Shown here: positions 1 through 6,488 of the stretch, piece after piece
Position numbering within the stretch: position 1 is the first letter of the stretch
How the letters are laid out: each line of letters starts with the position of its first letter
Notes under the pieces: model-generated
What the model was told of the DNA's origin: nothing
What the model saw: the letters and a program-made list of their open reading frames with translations, nothing else
Databases searched by the model: none
Assembly (NCBI GenBank): GCA_964464375.1
Contig: CAYXFU010000072.1
Location: 1-8,039 of the forward strand
Length of the DNA: 8,039 bases
Source: CAIOZA01 sp964464375
GTDB lineage: Bacteria; Bacteroidota; Ignavibacteria; Kapaibacteriales; UBA2268
Direction: 5' to 3'
Translations under genes and position numbers: made by a program

Positions 1-1
1 A

Positions 2-295
2 GGTTCAATTAAAGTTCAAAAAACTGAAATTAACTCTGATTTCTATATCACAAATTATCCAAATCCAGTTGAAACAATGACAACTGTTAAGTTTGCCATC
101 CCAACAGATGAAAACGTAGTTGTTAGAGTTTACAACACACTTGGTGCCGAACTCGGAACTTTAGTAAATGGTTACAGAAAAGCTGGTGTTTATACAGAAA
201 CACTTGACGCAACAGCATTTACTTCCGGATCTTATATCGTAAAGATAATAGCCGGTAATAATACAGCTGTACAGACAGTAACTGTAGTTAAATAG
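2..295 (+). CDS. C-terminal end of a T9SS-exported protein (5' partial)
   Basis: The reading frame is open to the left edge, so this is the tail of a larger gene; an ATG at 77 lies inside the domain and is not a credible start. The visible 97 residues hold a type A sorting domain of the type IX secretion system: a Y-P-N-P motif about 20 residues in, followed by the usual beta-sandwich pattern (VRVYNTLGAELGTLVNG, then a T-S-G-S-Y-I-V-K strand, ending in VVK and a TAG stop). In this family the domain targets the protein through the outer membrane and is normally removed or anchored at the surface. The pattern with L-G-A-E-L-G-T-L-V-N-G resembles tails common in Ignavibacteria-like genomes. The exported portion lies outside the window, so its function cannot be stated. 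The family assignment of the tail is firm. Confidence 0.9.
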   Translation, partial: GSIKVQKTEINSDFYITNYPNPVETMTTVKFAIPTDENVVVRVYNTLGAELGTLVNGYRKAGVYTETLDATAFTSGSYIVKIIAGNNTAVQTVTVVK

Positions 296-317
296 TAAAT
301 TCTCACTTTGAGATTTT

Positions 318-365
318 AAGCGAATGGGCATCATAGGGTTATTCCATGAAGCCCATTTGCTTTTT
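318..365 (+). terminator. Rho-independent terminator of the T9SS gene
   Basis: A 12-base left arm (318-329, AAGCGAATGGGC) pairs with 351-362 (GCCCATTTGCTT), with one G-U pair and no mismatch. The stem is followed at once by a T-rich run (361-370). The 21-base loop can fold further, with TCAT at 331-334 pairing with ATGA at 346-349. It begins 22 bases after the stop at 295, so it most likely ends the left-hand transcript. Confidence 0.82.
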
Positions 366-439
366 ATATTTAACTTTTTTAAAAAAATTTGTAACTTTAT
401 TACTTCTAAATTGATATTATATAATAACGCTGTACAAAA

Positions 440-1219
440 ATGAAAAAAACATTTACAATATTAATACTATTATTCGCTTTTTGTCTAAACACAGAGGCTT
501 ATGAAAATATTAAATCAAGAATTGATATTTTAACAAAGCAAGGTTATTCAATTAATAACCTCAGATTTGGACTACATTCATTAGCAACTACGAGCCTTGA
601 CAAAGATCTTGGAGAAAATGATGCGCCACCTTTCAAGCCACCCGAGGGAGTTATTGCTGCATTTGTAATATTTGATTCAACTCAAATGGAAAATATTTGG
701 ACTTATATGGATTTAAGACCATATCCTAAAAGTCCTTTTGACACAGTATTTCATTTTTTGAAGGTACTTAAGGGTAATGGCGATCTGTGTACTTTATCCT
801 GGAATCCGCTTTTCCCTGAAATATTATCTGCCGTGCTCGTTGATGCACTCACCGGTGGTAAGGTAGTAAATATAAACATGAAGGATTCCGTCAAGGCATT
901 TATTGACAATGAGTTTATTGAGTCATTTATTTTAAAAGTTGTTTATGACCCAATTTTATACATCGATGAGAATAACTTTCAAAATAATGAAGAGTTATCT
1001 GTATATTTTAATCAGTGCTGTGAATCGCTTACTATAGACTCAAAAGTAGGTATCGACAGTTATGAACTTTATTCGATTTCGGGTTTATGTTTTTTAAAAG
1101 GAAATTCTAACTTGAATAAAGAGACTGTAATCGCAATGAATATACCTAATGGAGCTTATATAATAAATGTTAAAGATCTTAACGGTAAGCACATATTAAG
1201 AAAAATTGTAAAAACATAA
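440..1219 (+). CDS. Small secreted protein of unknown function with a degenerate T9SS-like tail
   Basis: 259 residues. Residues 1-20 form a clear Sec signal peptide (MKK, hydrophobic core ILILLFAF, likely cut after NTEA), so the mature protein leaves the cytoplasm. I do not recognise the middle part (about 21-185): it is mixed alpha/beta in character and carries no catalytic motif I know. The last 65 or so residues follow the type A sorting domain layout: L-T-I-D, then SYELYSISGLCFLKG, then N-I-P-N-G-A-Y-I-I-N-V, ending in RKIVKT. The usual S-P-N-P opening is replaced by Y-F-N-Q-C-C-E. The start at 440 has A-rich DNA before it and no Shine-Dalgarno, as is usual in Bacteroidota. It stands alone between the terminator at 318-365 and the glycosyltransferase gene, 83 bases downstream. 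Export is well supported; T9SS use is likely; function is unknown. Confidence 0.75.
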   Translation: MKKTFTILILLFAFCLNTEAYENIKSRIDILTKQGYSINNLRFGLHSLATTSLDKDLGENDAPPFKPPEGVIAAFVIFDSTQMENIWTYMDLRPYPKSPFDTVFHFLKVLKGNGDLCTLSWNPLFPEILSAVLVDALTGGKVVNINMKDSVKAFIDNEFIESFILKVVYDPILYIDENNFQNNEELSVYFNQCCESLTIDSKVGIDSYELYSISGLCFLKGNSNLNKETVIAMNIPNGAYIINVKDLNGKHILRKIVKT

Positions 1220-1302
1220 TTAGGCTGTGTTGTAAATATATTTAAGGTATAATATAATTAATAGCAAATATCAACGTTAATAAAATTTATGATTTAACAG
1301 AA

Positions 1303-2568
1303 TTGGAGCCGGAGCAAGTGAGTTTAGAAAATCAAGAAAATAATCAAATAAATCCCGAACAAGACAGGCCCAGAAAACCCAAGAGAAGACCTATAAGGAC
1401 TAATCCAAGACCGGAGGATGTTCAGCCGGATAAAGCAGTAAACGATAAGCAGGAAACAAATTCTGCTCAACCCAGGATAATTCAGAAGGCTCAGCAATCT
1501 CAGCAACCTCAGGTAAAACTGCAGAAAGATGTTGTTGCTAATGTTCCTGCTGCTAATACAGAAAATTCTGCTGTGAACAAACCTCAGCACAAATTTCCAA
1601 GAAATAATAACAACAGAAATCAAAGAGTTCAGGACGATACATTAATTTCTGTAGTGATACCATTACTTAATGAAGAAGAATCAATTCCTGAATTATCTTT
1701 GCAACTTGAAGGTGTTTTGAATAAAATAGCCGGAAAGAAATGGGAAGTAATTTTCATTGATGATGGCTCAACAGATTCGTCATTTCAGGTAATTAAACAA
1801 GTAAATGAAAGAAACAGGAACTTCAAAGCTATCAGGTTTAGACGAAATTACGGTAAATCTGCTGCTTTGCAAGCCGGTTTCCAACAGGCAGAGGGTAAGA
1901 TTATCATAACAATGGATGCCGACCTTCAGGATGATCCAAATGAGATACCAAACCTTATTAACAAACTTAAAGAGGGATACGATCTCGTTTCAGGTTGGAA
2001 GAAGAAAAGATATGATCCATTTATCAAGAAATATACATCAAAGATTTTTAATTTCTTCACTTCAATTTCAAGTGGCATAAAGCTTCACGATTTTAATTGC
2101 GGTTTAAAGGCTTACAGACGTGATGTAGCTAAGAGTTTACAGGTTTATGGAGAGATGCACAGGTATTTGCCTGCCTTGGCATACTGGGACGGTTTCCGCG
2201 TTGGAGAGATTGCAGTTCTGCATCACCCACGCAAATATGGTAAAACTAAATATGGTATGTCCAGATTCATAAAAGGGTATCTTGATTTGCTGACTGTGTT
2301 GTTCACCACAAGATATTTGAAGAGACCATTACATTTTTTCGGAACAATTGGAAGTATATTTGCACTTGGAGGGCTTGGTATAAATATTTATCTGTTGGTT
2401 GAGTGGATAATGGGTTTAACTTATCTGAGCAACAGACCTCTGTCGCAATTTGGAATAGCTTTGATTATTGTTGGCGTTCAGCTAATATCAATTGGTCTCG
2501 TTGGTGAACTCATTGCCAAGAACTCTGTAGATAAATTCAAAGTTACTATTAAAGAAAAATTACCTTAA
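1303..2568 (+). CDS. GT2 polyprenyl-phosphate-type glycosyltransferase with disordered N-terminal extension
   Basis: 421 residues from the TTG at 1303. Residues 1-112 are low-complexity, rich in Q, N, P, K and R, and probably disordered. The GT2 (GT-A fold) catalytic domain runs from about 113 to 320: VVIPLLNEEESI near 117, the nucleotide-binding DDGSTD at 153-158, the metal-binding DADLQD at 205-210, and the HHPRKYGKTKYG motif at 307-318 that is shared with DPM1, GtrB and ArnC enzymes. Two membrane helices follow (about 344-368 and 382-404). Enzymes of this build move a sugar from a nucleotide donor onto undecaprenyl phosphate at the inner face of the cytoplasmic membrane, for later use outside. 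The sugar cannot be told from sequence. No in-frame ATG precedes the domain; a GTG at 1318 with GGAG at 1305-1308 (9-base spacing) is an equally good or better start and would shorten the protein by 5 residues. A beta-barrel gene follows after 37 bases. Confidence 0.9.
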   Translation: MEPEQVSLENQENNQINPEQDRPRKPKRRPIRTNPRPEDVQPDKAVNDKQETNSAQPRIIQKAQQSQQPQVKLQKDVVANVPAANTENSAVNKPQHKFPRNNNNRNQRVQDDTLISVVIPLLNEEESIPELSLQLEGVLNKIAGKKWEVIFIDDGSTDSSFQVIKQVNERNRNFKAIRFRRNYGKSAALQAGFQQAEGKIIITMDADLQDDPNEIPNLINKLKEGYDLVSGWKKKRYDPFIKKYTSKIFNFFTSISSGIKLHDFNCGLKAYRRDVAKSLQVYGEMHRYLPALAYWDGFRVGEIAVLHHPRKYGKTKYGMSRFIKGYLDLLTVLFTTRYLKRPLHFFGTIGSIFALGGLGINIYLLVEWIMGLTYLSNRPLSQFGIALIIVGVQLISIGLVGELIAKNSVDKFKVTIKEKLP

Positions 2569-2605
2569 ATAAATAAATATAATTACTAAAATTATTGAAC
2601 AAAAC

Positions 2606-3343
2606 ATGAAGAAGTTCTTACTGATCTTAATAATATTCGCAGTTACGTCATTACTGGCGAATGCACAGAATAGCAGATTTAGTTTGAGTGCAGGACTGTT
2701 AACTATGAAGATTCTTGGTGATAATCCAAATTCTGCACCAATAATACAGAGAGACCCGACTAAGATTAACATTATTGGAGGAGGTTTCTCTCAGACTAAT
2801 TCCGGATTTTCTGTAAAGCTGAATTATGATCTGGATGAAATCGGTTTATATACCATTCCAGTTGGCTTTGAGTACATTCATTTGAACATTAGAGAAAGAA
2901 TCCCAATAGCTAAAAATGTTACTGCTTTATTGAGTAATGATGCTTATTTGCCAGCAGCTGTGATTGGATTTAATTACAAGTTTTACAAATTCAAGTTTAC
3001 TAATGTTAGAGCTTATGCCGGTCTTGAGCTAAAGGGAACATTTTTACAAGTAGGAAAATTTTATAGAGAATATCGATATGATAAACCAATCGATTCTTCT
3101 GATGTACTTAACAGAGACACTAAGAGTGCTGTATCCAGATTTGGAGGTAATTTTAAGCTGGGATTTGTTGGACAAATAGCAGGAAATGTTTATATAAATT
3201 CATTTATTAGTTTTGGTATTATTAATCTTGCTCCGACGGATAATAACCGAGGTGAACTGTTAACTACAGGAATAATTACAGAGGACAAAGAGACCTTAAC
3301 TGCTACAATGAACTTTGGTTTATTATTGGAGTATAGGTTTTAG
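2606..3343 (+). CDS. Outer-membrane beta-barrel protein
   Basis: 245 residues. Residues 1-20 are a Sec signal peptide (MKKFLLILIIFAV core, likely cut after LANA, leaving Q as first residue, typical of Bacteroidota). The mature part alternates hydrophobic and polar residues in many short strands (for example VPVGFEYIHL-like segments near 88-96, AVIGFNYKFYKFKF near 118, RAYAGLELKGTFLQVG near 134), with glycines at turns. It ends in GLLLEYRF: a terminal aromatic residue is the classic signal for insertion by the BAM complex. The size suits a barrel of about 8-12 strands. No cargo, enzyme or TonB-box signal is visible, so the role (porin, adhesin or structural) is open. It lies 37 bases after the GT2 gene and only 2 bases before the GT9 gene, so the three are probably co-transcribed. 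Barrel assignment is likely; specific function unknown. Confidence 0.78.
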   Translation: MKKFLLILIIFAVTSLLANAQNSRFSLSAGLLTMKILGDNPNSAPIIQRDPTKINIIGGGFSQTNSGFSVKLNYDLDEIGLYTIPVGFEYIHLNIRERIPIAKNVTALLSNDAYLPAAVIGFNYKFYKFKFTNVRAYAGLELKGTFLQVGKFYREYRYDKPIDSSDVLNRDTKSAVSRFGGNFKLGFVGQIAGNVYINSFISFGIINLAPTDNNRGELLTTGIITEDKETLTATMNFGLLLEYRF

Positions 3344-3345
3344 AG

Positions 3346-4425
3346 ATGACCAATCTAAATAAGTATTATCCAGACTGTAGATATTTTAGGGGCGACATTC
3401 CATGCCGCCCTCATAAGTTTAATGGGTACCATTGTGAAACCTGCCCTGATTATTCAAAAACCAATAGCAGAATTCTGATTATCAAGCTTGGTGCTATCGG
3501 TGATGTTATCCGCACCACACCTCTTCTGACAAAGATTAAAGACGAAGAACCAAATGTAGAGATTTGGTGGTTAACTTATTCTACCGAAATCGTTCCATCT
3601 ATAGTGGATAAGGTATTAGCTTTCACACTTGAAAATATAATAACTCTGAAATCAATAGAATTCTCTAGGATAATCAATCTTGATAAAGATTATCACGCAT
3701 GTGCTTTGGCTGAAGAAATGAAAGCCAATCAGAAGCTTGGTTTTACCATGATAAATGGAAAACCAGCACCAGCTAACGAATCTGCAAAACCAAAATTTCT
3801 TACTGGATTATTTGATGACATCAATAAAGTTAATAATAAGTCTTATCTGGAAGAAATATTCGAGATTTGCGACTGGAAATTCGAAGGACAAGAATATATC
3901 TTAGAATTTGATTCAAGTAAGAAATGGGAAATACCATCGAATGGGAAGAAGATAATAGGACTAAACACAGGTTGTGGAGCCAGATGGATATCGAGATTAT
4001 GGGATAATAGAAATTGGATTGAGCTAATCGGACAATTGAAGGAGAAGGGTTATTTTCCAATACTATTGGGTGGTAAGCAGGAAGATGAAAATAATCGTGA
4101 ACTTGAAAAAGAATCAGGTGCTTATTATGCGGGTTATTTCAGTCTTCAGGATTTTATTACTCTTATGAATCAGTGTGATTGCGTTGTAAGTGCTGTAACC
4201 ATGGGAATGCACATAGCAATCGGCTTAAAGAAGCCTCTTATCTTGATGAACAATATATTTAATCCCAATGAATTTGAACTCTACGGCAGAGGAGAAATTG
4301 TAAAGCCTGAGAAAGAATGTAAATGCTTTTTCAGCCCCAAATGCGTTAATGCTGAGTACTTCTGTATGGATTCACTAAAAGCCACAACTATATTTGATGC
4401 AATTGTAAGACAATTCACTCGATAA
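3346..4425 (+). CDS. GT9 family (ADP-heptose:LPS heptosyltransferase-like) glycosyltransferase with terminal cysteine clusters
   Basis: 359 residues, usual length for the family. GT9 enzymes have two Rossmann-like (GT-B) domains and add heptose or related sugars to lipopolysaccharide core or other envelope glycans at the inner membrane. The first domain opens with RILIIKLGAIGDVIRTTPLL (42-61), containing the K-x-G-x-x-G-D-x-x-x-T-x-P signature; D53 matches the proposed catalytic base. The second domain begins near 203 (IIGLNTGCG) and carries a donor-site stretch at 282-297 (S-A-V-T-M-G-M-H-I-A), where the Asp usual before Thr-Gly (D-T-G-x-M-H) is Val. Two cysteine sets frame the protein: C11, C20, C30, C33 at the N-terminus and C325, C327, C333, C340 at the C-terminus, plausibly a metal-binding knob. 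The start at 3346 lies 2 bases after the barrel gene stop, with TAGAG just before it, indicating translational coupling. Acceptor and sugar are not known. Confidence 0.87.
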   Translation: MTNLNKYYPDCRYFRGDIPCRPHKFNGYHCETCPDYSKTNSRILIIKLGAIGDVIRTTPLLTKIKDEEPNVEIWWLTYSTEIVPSIVDKVLAFTLENIITLKSIEFSRIINLDKDYHACALAEEMKANQKLGFTMINGKPAPANESAKPKFLTGLFDDINKVNNKSYLEEIFEICDWKFEGQEYILEFDSSKKWEIPSNGKKIIGLNTGCGARWISRLWDNRNWIELIGQLKEKGYFPILLGGKQEDENNRELEKESGAYYAGYFSLQDFITLMNQCDCVVSAVTMGMHIAIGLKKPLILMNNIFNPNEFELYGRGEIVKPEKECKCFFSPKCVNAEYFCMDSLKATTIFDAIVRQFTR

Positions 4426-4506
4426 AGTTGTACAAAGCAATTGATTTTTAATGTAGAGATTAATCCTGTTTAATTTGAAATATAAACCAAGAGATGCTTT
4501 CTGTTT

Positions 4507-4520
4507 AGCTCTTCGGAGTT
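4507..4520 (+). other. Short UUCG-loop hairpin in the gap after the GT9 gene
   Basis: AGCTC (4507-4511) pairs with GAGTT (4516-4520), one G-U pair, closing a TTCG tetraloop of the very stable C(UUCG)G type. No T-run follows directly; a T-rich stretch begins only at about 4541. It may be a weak terminator for the glycosyltransferase cluster or a leader hairpin of the next gene. The rest of the 4426-4570 gap shows nothing else I can support. Confidence 0.25.
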
Positions 4521-4570
4521 TTAAAAACTGAAAATCTAGTATTTTTTTAGTATTTATTTTTAGGAAAATT

Positions 4571-4951
4571 ATGAAACCTATACTTATAGCAGGCTCAATA
4601 ATTGTTAATTTTGCTCTGATTGCTTATTCAATAGCAATAATCACAGAGCAAAGAAAGAAAATTCTCAGCAAAAAAGTATTTTTGTTTCTGACGATTGGAG
4701 TAACATTTGATATCATTGCAACAACATGTATGATCCTGGGTTCGACAAAGGGTCCTTTCACTTTACATGGTTTGGTTGGGTATTCTTCTCTTCTAGGTAT
4801 GCTTATTGACTGCATACTGATTTGGAAATTGAAGAATAAAAATGGCTTTGATACTCCCGTTCCCAAAAATGTGCATTTATTTTCCAGATATGCCTATATC
4901 TGGTGGATTGTTGCCTATATAACAGGTGCTCTAATTGTTGCTCTAAGATAA
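4571..4951 (+). CDS. Four-helix inner-membrane protein, HsmA/TIGR03987-like
   Basis: 126 residues with four predicted membrane helices at about 3-24, 36-57, 66-86 and 106-124, and no signal peptide or extra domain. The order of features fits my memory of the HsmA (TIGR03987) family of small membrane proteins: A-Y-S-I-A-I-I-T-E-Q-R-K after helix 1, T-F-D-I-I-A-T-T in helix 2, L-H-G-L-V-G opening helix 3, and H-L-F-S-R-Y before helix 4. H66 and H102 stand near membrane edges and could bind a ligand, but this is guesswork. The role of the family is poorly defined. Unusually for this window the start has a good Shine-Dalgarno, AGGA at 4562-4565 with 5-base spacing. murE starts 29 bases after its stop on the same strand, so the two may share a transcript. 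Membrane protein: sure; family name: tentative. Confidence 0.72.
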   Translation: MKPILIAGSIIVNFALIAYSIAIITEQRKKILSKKVFLFLTIGVTFDIIATTCMILGSTKGPFTLHGLVGYSSLLGMLIDCILIWKLKNKNGFDTPVPKNVHLFSRYAYIWWIVAYITGALIVALR

Positions 4952-4980
4952 TGTTAATTTTGAAAAATACAATATAAAGT

Positions 4981-6465
4981 ATGATTCTTAAAGATTTAAT
5001 AGAAAAAGTTGAAATCAGTCAAATAATCGGTACTGATTCTATTGAAATAAACGGAATAGCTTACGATTCAAGGAAGATCGAAAGCAGTTGGTTGTTTGTG
5101 GCAATGAAAGGAAGTCAGGTTGACGGACATGATTTTATAGGTAAAGCAATTGAGAATGGAGCAAAGGCAATTCTGTGCGAACACCTGCCAGAAGGATTTT
5201 ATGAGAAAATTACCTGGATTGTTAGCAATGATCCAAGAGAAGCACTAGCTAAGATTTCTCATAATTTCTTCGGGAATCCAACCCAAAAAATGAGAATAAT
5301 TGGCATCACCGGAACAAATGGTAAAACTACAACAACATTTCTTATGAAATCCATTTTTGAGGAAGCCGGAGATAAATGTGGGCTTATTGGGACAACCGGA
5401 ATAATAATTGGTGATGAATTTATTCCCGCTACTCACACTACACCAGAATCATTAGAATTATGTGCATACTTCGATCTGATGCTTAAGAAGGGTGTTAAAA
5501 CTGTTCTGATGGAGGTTTCTTCGCATGCCCTAGACCAACACAGGGTTGATTATATAGATTTCGATACTGTACTTTTCACAAATCTAACACCGGATCACCT
5601 CGATTACCACAAAGATATGGTTGACTATGCAACAGCGAAGAAAAAACTATTCGATATGCTTAAACCTGAGGCAAAAGGTTTATTGTTCAATTTGAGCGAA
5701 TTTACTGATTATTTTGTGCAGGATACTAAAGCAAGAACTTATTTGATGGGTAGATTCGATAGCCCTGATTTCCTTATTGGCAATGAAAACATTGGCTTGG
5801 GTAATTCTGAGTTTCGCATGTCGCTTCCACTGAAATTTGGAATACCAACAATAAATATCAAAACAAAGCTTTCGGGACGTTTCAACATTGATAATGCCGC
5901 TTTGGCTGCCGGCGCAGCTATTCTGAATGGGGTTGATATAAAAATTGTTATTAAGGCACTTTCAAATGCAGCCGGAGCACCAGGCAGAATGCAAACAGTA
6001 AATCTGTCCAATGGTGCATTAGCTCTTGTCGATTATGCCCATACACCTGACGCTCTCGAGAAGGCACTTATTGCTTGTCGGGAGGTACTTCAGCATGCAG
6101 GAGCAGTTGGAAGGCTTATAACTGTTTTCGGATGTGGGGGAGACCGTGACCGAACGAAGAGACCGGTTATGGGCAATATTGCTTCGGACAAGGCTGATCT
6201 TGCAATTATCACAAGTGATAATCCAAGAACAGAAGATCCCAATGCTATTATTCGGGAAATATACGCCGGAATAGATGATGCAAACAGAAGAAATGTAATG
6301 ATTATTCCTGATCGGGCAGAAGCAATCGATTATGCTGTTGAGATTTCAAAAATGAATGATCTGATTCTTGTAGCCGGAAAGGGACACGAGGATTATCAGA
6401 TTATCGGAAAAGAAAAACTTCATTTTGACGACACAGAACAATTGATGCGTTTTAAAAAGGATTAA
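4981..6465 (+). CDS. murE: UDP-N-acetylmuramoyl-L-alanyl-D-glutamate--2,6-diaminopimelate ligase
   Basis: 494 residues, full length for MurE. It joins meso-diaminopimelate to UDP-MurNAc-L-Ala-D-Glu with ATP in the cytoplasmic stage of peptidoglycan synthesis. Three Mur-ligase domains are seen in order: the N-terminal UDP-binding domain (about 1-98, with Y-D-S-R-K at 28-32 and V-D-G-H-D at 47-51), the central ATPase domain (P-loop GTNGKTTT at 111-118, T-T-P-E near 153, E-V-S-S-H-A-L at 178-184, L-T-P-D-H-L-D-Y-H at 202-210, and the K of Y-A-T-A-K at 220 that is carbamylated in the family), and the C-terminal domain (Y-A-H-T-P at 352-356, G-C-G-G-D-R-D at 384-390, G-K-G-H-E-D at 466-471). DNPR at 413-416 is the motif that selects meso-DAP over lysine. 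All key residues are present. The start has only A/T-rich DNA before it. No other cell-wall cluster gene adjoins it; a T9SS gene converges from the right, 23 bases away. Confidence 0.97.
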   Translation: MILKDLIEKVEISQIIGTDSIEINGIAYDSRKIESSWLFVAMKGSQVDGHDFIGKAIENGAKAILCEHLPEGFYEKITWIVSNDPREALAKISHNFFGNPTQKMRIIGITGTNGKTTTTFLMKSIFEEAGDKCGLIGTTGIIIGDEFIPATHTTPESLELCAYFDLMLKKGVKTVLMEVSSHALDQHRVDYIDFDTVLFTNLTPDHLDYHKDMVDYATAKKKLFDMLKPEAKGLLFNLSEFTDYFVQDTKARTYLMGRFDSPDFLIGNENIGLGNSEFRMSLPLKFGIPTINIKTKLSGRFNIDNAALAAGAAILNGVDIKIVIKALSNAAGAPGRMQTVNLSNGALALVDYAHTPDALEKALIACREVLQHAGAVGRLITVFGCGGDRDRTKRPVMGNIASDKADLAIITSDNPRTEDPNAIIREIYAGIDDANRRNVMIIPDRAEAIDYAVEISKMNDLILVAGKGHEDYQIIGKEKLHFDDTEQLMRFKKD

Positions 6466-6488
6466 TAAAAGGGGCTGTATGTCCAACT

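Noticed and set aside
388..413. TTTG (388-391) and TAAATTG (407-413) as a Bacteroidota-type promoter for the 440-1219 gene
   Set aside because: The second element lacks a T and the spacing of 15 is short; in such AT-rich DNA the match is too weak to annotate.
1230..1253. TTGTAA and TATAAT as a promoter of the GT2 gene
   Set aside because: The spacing is 12 bases, too short for a sigma-70 type promoter, and no Bacteroidota-type TAnnTTTG with a properly spaced TTG is present.
1289..1297. ATG at 1289 as the start of the GT2 gene
   Set aside because: It is out of frame and meets TAA two codons later.
1324..1623. Open frame on the minus strand opposite the low-complexity part of the GT2 gene
   Set aside because: It mirrors the biased Q/N/K-rich sequence, has no family pattern, and the plus-strand frame continues without break into the catalytic domain.
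5739..6011. Open frame on the minus strand inside murE
   Set aside because: It lies fully opposite a conserved, complete murE; its composition is what the antisense of that gene gives.
6466..6488. A shared bidirectional terminator between murE and the converging gene
   Set aside because: The 23-base gap holds no inverted repeat with a T-run on either strand.
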